A program made the translations under genes and the position numbers. The notes under the pieces were generated by a model. The model saw only the letters and a program-made list of their open reading frames with translations, was not told the DNA's origin and did not search any database. From Actinomycetales bacterium (GTDB taxonomy: Bacteria > Actinomycetota > Actinomycetes > Actinomycetales > BWSM-131), in assembly GCA_030149025.1 (NCBI GenBank), contig JASBSH010000152.1, positions 1 through 7,492 on the forward strand: a stretch of DNA of 7,492 nt. Reading direction: 5' to 3'. Each line of letters opens with the position of its first letter. Position 1 is the first letter of the stretch. Below are positions 5,486 through 7,492 of this stretch, in pieces.

Positions 5486-5979
5486 TGCGTGAGCTCGAGG
5501 TCGTCGGCGTCCGGGTCCAGATGCCGGACAACCAGCCGATCGTGCTGCTCCGGGAACGTCACGGAGACCGGTACCTGCCCATCTGGATCGGGGCACCGGA
5601 GGCGAGTGCTATCGCGTTCGCCCAGCAGGGCGTCGTGCCACCACGCCCCCTCACCCATGACCTGTTCAAGGACGTGCTCGACACATTCGGTCACCGGTTG
5701 GAGCAGGTGCGCATCACCGAGGTCCGCGACAACGTCTACTACGCCGAGCTGGTCTTCGCCGGCGGCACGACCGTCTCGTCGCGCTCATCCGACGCCATCG
5801 CCATGGCGTTACGGGTGGGCTGCCCCATCGTGGGCGCCGACCAGGTCCTCGAGGCGGGCGGTGTCTCGGTGCCGGACGAGGACGAGGTGGAGAAGTTCCG
5901 CGAGTTCCTGGACCAGGTCAGCGCGGAGGACTTCGAACAGGCGCCACGCGAGGGTGAAGGCCCCGAGGAACGGGGGTAG
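5485..5979 (+). CDS. Bifunctional nuclease family protein (DUF151/BFN)
   Basis: A 164-residue protein of the bifunctional nuclease (BFN, DUF151) family; plant members cleave RNA and DNA, while bacterial roles are poorly defined. Family motifs: RELEVVGVRVQMPDNQPIVL at 2-21, YLPIWIGAPEASAIA at 30-44, HDLFKDVLDTFG at 58-69, VYYAELVF, SSRSSDAIAMALRVGCPI, and a C-terminal helical UVR-like stretch (about 135-155, DEVEKFREFLDQVSAEDF). The start is set at GTG 5485 because the family begins MRELxVVGVR and a -10 box lies just upstream. A longer open frame reaches back to 5380 but would overlap ftsR by 58 bases with no family similarity. Same position as Rv1829 between the two MerR genes. It ends in TAG; 170 bases separate it from the next start. 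Confidence 0.92.
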   Translation: MRELEVVGVRVQMPDNQPIVLLRERHGDRYLPIWIGAPEASAIAFAQQGVVPPRPLTHDLFKDVLDTFGHRLEQVRITEVRDNVYYAELVFAGGTTVSSRSSDAIAMALRVGCPIVGADQVLEAGGVSVPDEDEVEKFREFLDQVSAEDFEQAPREGEGPEERG

Positions 5980-6027
5980 CCGCCCGGTCGGGACTTCCGA
6001 CACGCCGCCGTCCAGGTGCCCGAGTCG

Positions 6028-6070
6028 TTGACCCGCCCTGCCGGCAACCGTACCGTCGTACCTGGTCAAG
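6028..6070 (+). promoter_or_regulatory. Sigma-A-type promoter and possible operator before the second MerR gene
   Basis: TTGACC (6028-6033), 17-base spacer, TACCGT (6051-6056): the best housekeeping-type promoter in the window. Transcription would begin near 6063, leaving a leader of about 87 bases. GGTCAA at 6065-6070 is the exact reverse complement of the -35 hexamer, so TTGACC/GGTCAA flank the -10 and start site as a 31-base-spaced inverted repeat. This may be a looped or autoregulatory site, but the arms are only 6 bases. Confidence 0.6.
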
Positions 6071-6149
6071 CACCCCGCTGTAGTTCCACCGCTGTCCTTC
6101 GGATCCGAGGACGCCGGGGATTCGAGCGGGGAGAGGAGTGGAGGCTGCG

Positions 6150-6734
<585 letters not shown>

Positions 6735-6761
6735 CGAGTTCTGGGTTCGCCTCCGCCAGGC

Positions 6762-6831
6762 TTGACTGCGTCACCGCGCCTTCGACGGTCACCGAGCCTT
6801 CCACGCCGCCACACCTGGTAGCGTCGGAGGC
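6762..6831 (+). promoter_or_regulatory. Candidate promoter for the gcvP transcript
   Basis: TAGCGT at 6819-6824 is a TANNNT -10 box that would start transcription near 6831, about 10 bases before the first riboswitch stem. No good -35 lies at 17-18 bases spacing (GCCTTC region). A TTGACT at 6762-6767 is too far upstream to pair with this -10 and may be coincidental. The position relative to the riboswitch is the main support. Confidence 0.4.
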
Positions 6832-6837
6832 GCTGAC

Positions 6838-6945
6838 GACTCCGCCCGGGAGAGTCCCCACCCAACGCGGATCGGGGCGCCGAAGGGGCAAACTCCCCGG
6901 AACCTCTCAGGCGCCAGGACCGGGCGGACGAGGCGACTCTGGAGC
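6838..6945 (+). promoter_or_regulatory. Glycine riboswitch (gcvT motif), single aptamer with 3' ghost-aptamer-like tail
   Basis: The RNA senses glycine and controls gcvP. Conserved aptamer segments are present in order: CGGGAGAG (6847-6854), GCGCCGAAGGGGCAAAC (6877-6893 region), CTCTCAGGCGCCAGGACCG (6904-6922). Helices are consistent: P1 CCGCCC 6842-6847 with GGGCGG 6922-6927; P2 GAGAG 6850-6854 with CTCTC 6904-6908; P3 CGGGG 6873-6877 with CCCCG 6895-6899. The downstream GGACGAGGCGACTCTGGAG (6926-6944) matches the tail seen after single aptamers, where it acts as a partial 'ghost' aptamer instead of a full second one. No second complete aptamer is present on either side. Between here and the AAGGAG ribosome binding site (6993-6998) there is a GAGGG/CCCTC hairpin (6960-6976) without a T-tract, which favours control of translation over termination. 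Confidence 0.9.
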
Positions 6946-7006
6946 CGCGCGCGGTGACAGAGGGGGAGGTTCCCTCGACGTGAATTGACACCAAGGAGCC
7001 TTCCGG

Positions 7007-7492
7007 ATGAAGCGTCCCGGCCACTCCCCGGCCCAGCGTCCCGCCGAGTCGTTCGCGGACCGGCACATCGGTCCCGACGGCCACGACGTCGCTCGGATGC
7101 TCGAGCGGGTCGGGTACCGGGACCTGGACGACCTCGTGCGTGCCGCCGTCCCCTCCTCGATCCTCACCGACGAGCCGCTGGACCTGCCGCCGGCCGCGAG
7201 CGAACCGGAGGCCATCGACCGACTGCGGCAGTTCGCGGACGGCAACACGGTCAACCGGTCGATGATCGGTCTGGGCTACTACGGGACGCATCTGCCGGCG
7301 GTGATCCGGCGGAACGTGCTGGAGAACCCCTCCTGGTACACCGCGTACACGCCGTACCAGCCGGAGATCTCCCAGGGCAGGCTCGAGGCGCTGCTGAACT
7401 TCCAGACGATGGTGATCGATCTCACCGGCCTGGAGATCGCGAACGCGTCGCTGCTCGACGAGGCCACCGCGGCGGCCGAAGCGATGCACCTC
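7007..7492 (+). CDS. gcvP: Glycine dehydrogenase (decarboxylating), P protein of the glycine cleavage system; 5' part only
   Basis: First 162 codons of the PLP-dependent P protein, which decarboxylates glycine and passes the aminomethyl group to lipoyl-GcvH (encoded at 3688-4089). The frame has no stop and continues past the right edge; full-length enzymes have about 950 residues. Recognisable N-terminal motifs: FADRHIGPDGHDVARMLERVG at about 16-36, SMIGLGYYGTHLPAVIRRN at about 88-106, ENPSWYTAYTPYQPEISQGR at about 109-128, LEALLNFQTMVIDLTGLEIANASLLDEATAAAEAM at about 129-160. All are near-invariant in the family. ATG 7007 has a strong ribosome binding site AAGGAG (6993-6998, 8-base spacing). 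The PLP lysine lies beyond the window. Expression is predicted to rise with glycine through the riboswitch at 6838-6945. No gene lies between the second MerR gene and this leader. Confidence 0.97.
   Translation, partial: MKRPGHSPAQRPAESFADRHIGPDGHDVARMLERVGYRDLDDLVRAAVPSSILTDEPLDLPPAASEPEAIDRLRQFADGNTVNRSMIGLGYYGTHLPAVIRRNVLENPSWYTAYTPYQPEISQGRLEALLNFQTMVIDLTGLEIANASLLDEATAAAEAMHL

Noticed and set aside
3641..5979. Genome-wide reassignment of TAG to an amino acid
   Set aside because: TAG ends four intact genes here at the expected family length (second DUF881, gcvH, MerR, nuclease); readthrough would add unrelated residues.
5987..6001. GTCGG/CCGAC hairpin after the nuclease gene as a terminator
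   Set aside because: Only five pairs and no T-tract; too weak to support.

Overview
The window comes from a high-GC Actinomycetota chromosome. Evidence: very high G+C at third codon positions, many GTG starts, 1-4 base start/stop overlaps, TANNNT -10 boxes with two apparently leaderless genes, and a gene order that (from memory) matches Mycobacterium tuberculosis Rv1822-Rv1832: pgsA2, DUF881, small basic protein, DUF881, gcvH, garA, ftsR-type MerR, bifunctional nuclease, mcdR/resR-type MerR, gcvP. I cannot assign a genus.

Layout. Bases 1-679 (minus strand) hold an HTH/PD-(D/E)XK endonuclease-like gene that runs off the left edge and carries an in-frame amber codon at codon 8. Bases 680-933 are a short divergent intergenic stretch with a strong hairpin and what may be the tail of a lost beta-propeller gene. 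From 934 a plus-strand block begins: a CDP-alcohol phosphatidyltransferase (apparently leaderless), then DUF881, small basic protein and DUF881, all tightly coupled, then gcvH. A new promoter precedes the GarA/OdhI-type FHA gene, which overlaps an FtsR-type MerR gene. The bifunctional nuclease has its own leaderless-type promoter. The second MerR gene has a good -35/-10 promoter. A glycine riboswitch then precedes gcvP, whose first 162 codons lie in the window.

Two themes are interleaved. One is envelope and division: a phospholipid synthase, DUF881/Sbp membrane proteins (related genes sit beside division genes in Firmicutes), and two MerR regulators whose relatives control cell division. The other is glycine and 2-oxoglutarate metabolism: GcvH, GcvP under a glycine riboswitch, and the FHA protein whose relatives control 2-oxoglutarate dehydrogenase and glutamate metabolism.

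The most unusual observation is that two otherwise intact reading frames are each interrupted by a single in-frame TAG: the endonuclease at 656-658 and the first DUF881 gene at 1789-1791. The DUF881 amber sits exactly at the end of its membrane anchor. TAG also ends four other genes here, so wholesale reassignment is unlikely. Recent nonsense mutation, sequence error, or local readthrough remain open. I did not find a wholly new multi-gene system.
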